The position numbers were made by a program, and so were the translations under genes. Below the pieces are notes generated by a model. It was given only the letters and a program-made list of their open reading frames with translations. It did no database searches and was not told the origin of the DNA. Source: Chloroflexota bacterium (lineage in GTDB: Bacteria; Chloroflexota; Ktedonobacteria; Ktedonobacterales; Ktedonobacteraceae). Taken from it: DNA of 6,519 bases. This document shows, piece after piece, positions 6,174-6,519 of this stretch. The DNA is taken from contig VBHS01000176.1 of NCBI GenBank assembly GCA_005881295.1, forward strand, positions 1 through 6,519, given 5' to 3'. The stretch's first letter is position 1, and the number at the start of each line of letters is the position of its first letter.

Positions 6174-6449
6174 TCAGGGTCGATCAGAGCGCACGACTTC
6201 GATGGTGCACTGGGCAATGAGAGCTCCAATGGCTCCCGCAGCAGCAAGCCAGGGGGCAATCAATGTACCGATGACTCCAACCGTCAGTGGCAATTCAACG
6301 ATGGTGTGATCTCCTTGCCGGATGATGATGCGGCGCACATTGCCCTCGTGAATCAGTTCCTTCACTCTGTCGGCCAGATCGGTCCCTTGCACATGTATCT
6401 CTTCTCGGTATTCTGGCCCTTGATTGGGATTCGGATTAGATTGGGTCAT
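6174..6449 (-). CDS. DUF4342 domain-containing protein
   Basis: A 91-residue protein starting at the ATG at 6449. The frame runs open 21 codons further to an ATG at 6512, but those residues are Arg-rich and unconserved-looking, and GGAAGAGAG lies just before the inner start. Residues 1-13 are an Asn/Pro/Gln-rich tail. Residues 15-88 match the DUF4342 pattern: EEIHVQGTDL, then VKELIHEGNVRRIIIRQ (29-45), a short beta-like segment ending in ELPLTVGV, and a hydrophobic Gly/Ala-rich stretch (about 57-80), closing with CTIEVV. In other bacteria the domain often follows a UBA-like helical part, which is absent here. The biochemical function of the family is unknown; the hydrophobic part may sit in or on a membrane. 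It is followed by a strong stem-loop, so it is probably transcribed alone or as the last gene of a unit entering from beyond 6519. Confidence 0.85.
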   Translation of the reverse strand: MTQSNPNPNQGPEYREEIHVQGTDLADRVKELIHEGNVRRIIIRQGDHTIVELPLTVGVIGTLIAPWLAAAGAIGALIAQCTIEVVRSDRP

Positions 6450-6501
6450 GCTTGTTCTCTCTTCCTTTCTGATCTGAAATCTCGCGTGACGACGATATGG
6501 A

Positions 6502-6517
6502 ATTGGAAGCATCCAAT
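6502..6517. repeat. short inverted repeat upstream of the DUF4342 gene
   Basis: ATTGGA (6502-6507) and TCCAAT (6512-6517) are perfectly inverted around AGCA, about 55 bp upstream of the DUF4342 ATG. It may be an operator or the tip of an upstream structure cut by the window edge. No clear -35/-10 pair is seen in the 70 bp available. Confidence 0.3.
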
Positions 6518-6519
6518 GT

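Overview
The window looks like chromosomal DNA of a free-living bacterium. The gene set points to Chloroflexota, perhaps a Ktedonobacteria-like lineage: a MurA with Asp at the nucleophile position, a zinc-ribbon/FHA protein with long Ser/Ala/Pro linkers, a Thr/Ala-rich lipoprotein and a free-standing DUF4342 protein. This placement is inferred from protein character and moderate GC content, with no database match behind it. I see no tRNA, rRNA, CRISPR array, insertion sequence or phage gene.

Layout. A plus-strand gene at the left edge (15-476, probably cut at its 5' side by the window) carries two gapless 50-residue repeats resembling the MshEN/GspE N-terminal fold. It converges on a block in which every gene is on the minus strand. 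In transcription order (right to left) these are: a DUF4342 protein (6174-6449) followed by a strong stem-loop; a Thr/Ser-rich lipoprotein (5111-5890), whose start is better placed 11 codons inside the longest frame; a zinc-ribbon + FHA + coiled-coil protein (3586-5010) with its own extended -10 promoter; an FAD-dependent amine-oxidase/CrtI-type oxidoreductase (2060-3423) that is broken; and murA (533-1876), the first committed enzyme of peptidoglycan synthesis. A stem-loop lies between murA and the plus-strand gene.

The genes have separate promoters or 100-280 bp gaps and do not form an obvious operon or pathway. A loose envelope/signalling theme (MurA, surface lipoprotein, phosphothreonine-reading FHA protein) is only suggestive.

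Most notable points: (1) the oxidoreductase has lost roughly 50-60 codons and shifted frame just before its conserved C-terminal FAD-contacting motif, which is still readable in the next frame down to 2060; (2) MurA has Asp123 where most homologues have the fosfomycin-target Cys; (3) the left-edge protein contains an internal 50-residue duplication; (4) a perfect 7-bp inverted repeat sits on a TTGACA box upstream of the broken oxidoreductase. I found no convincing undescribed multi-gene system.
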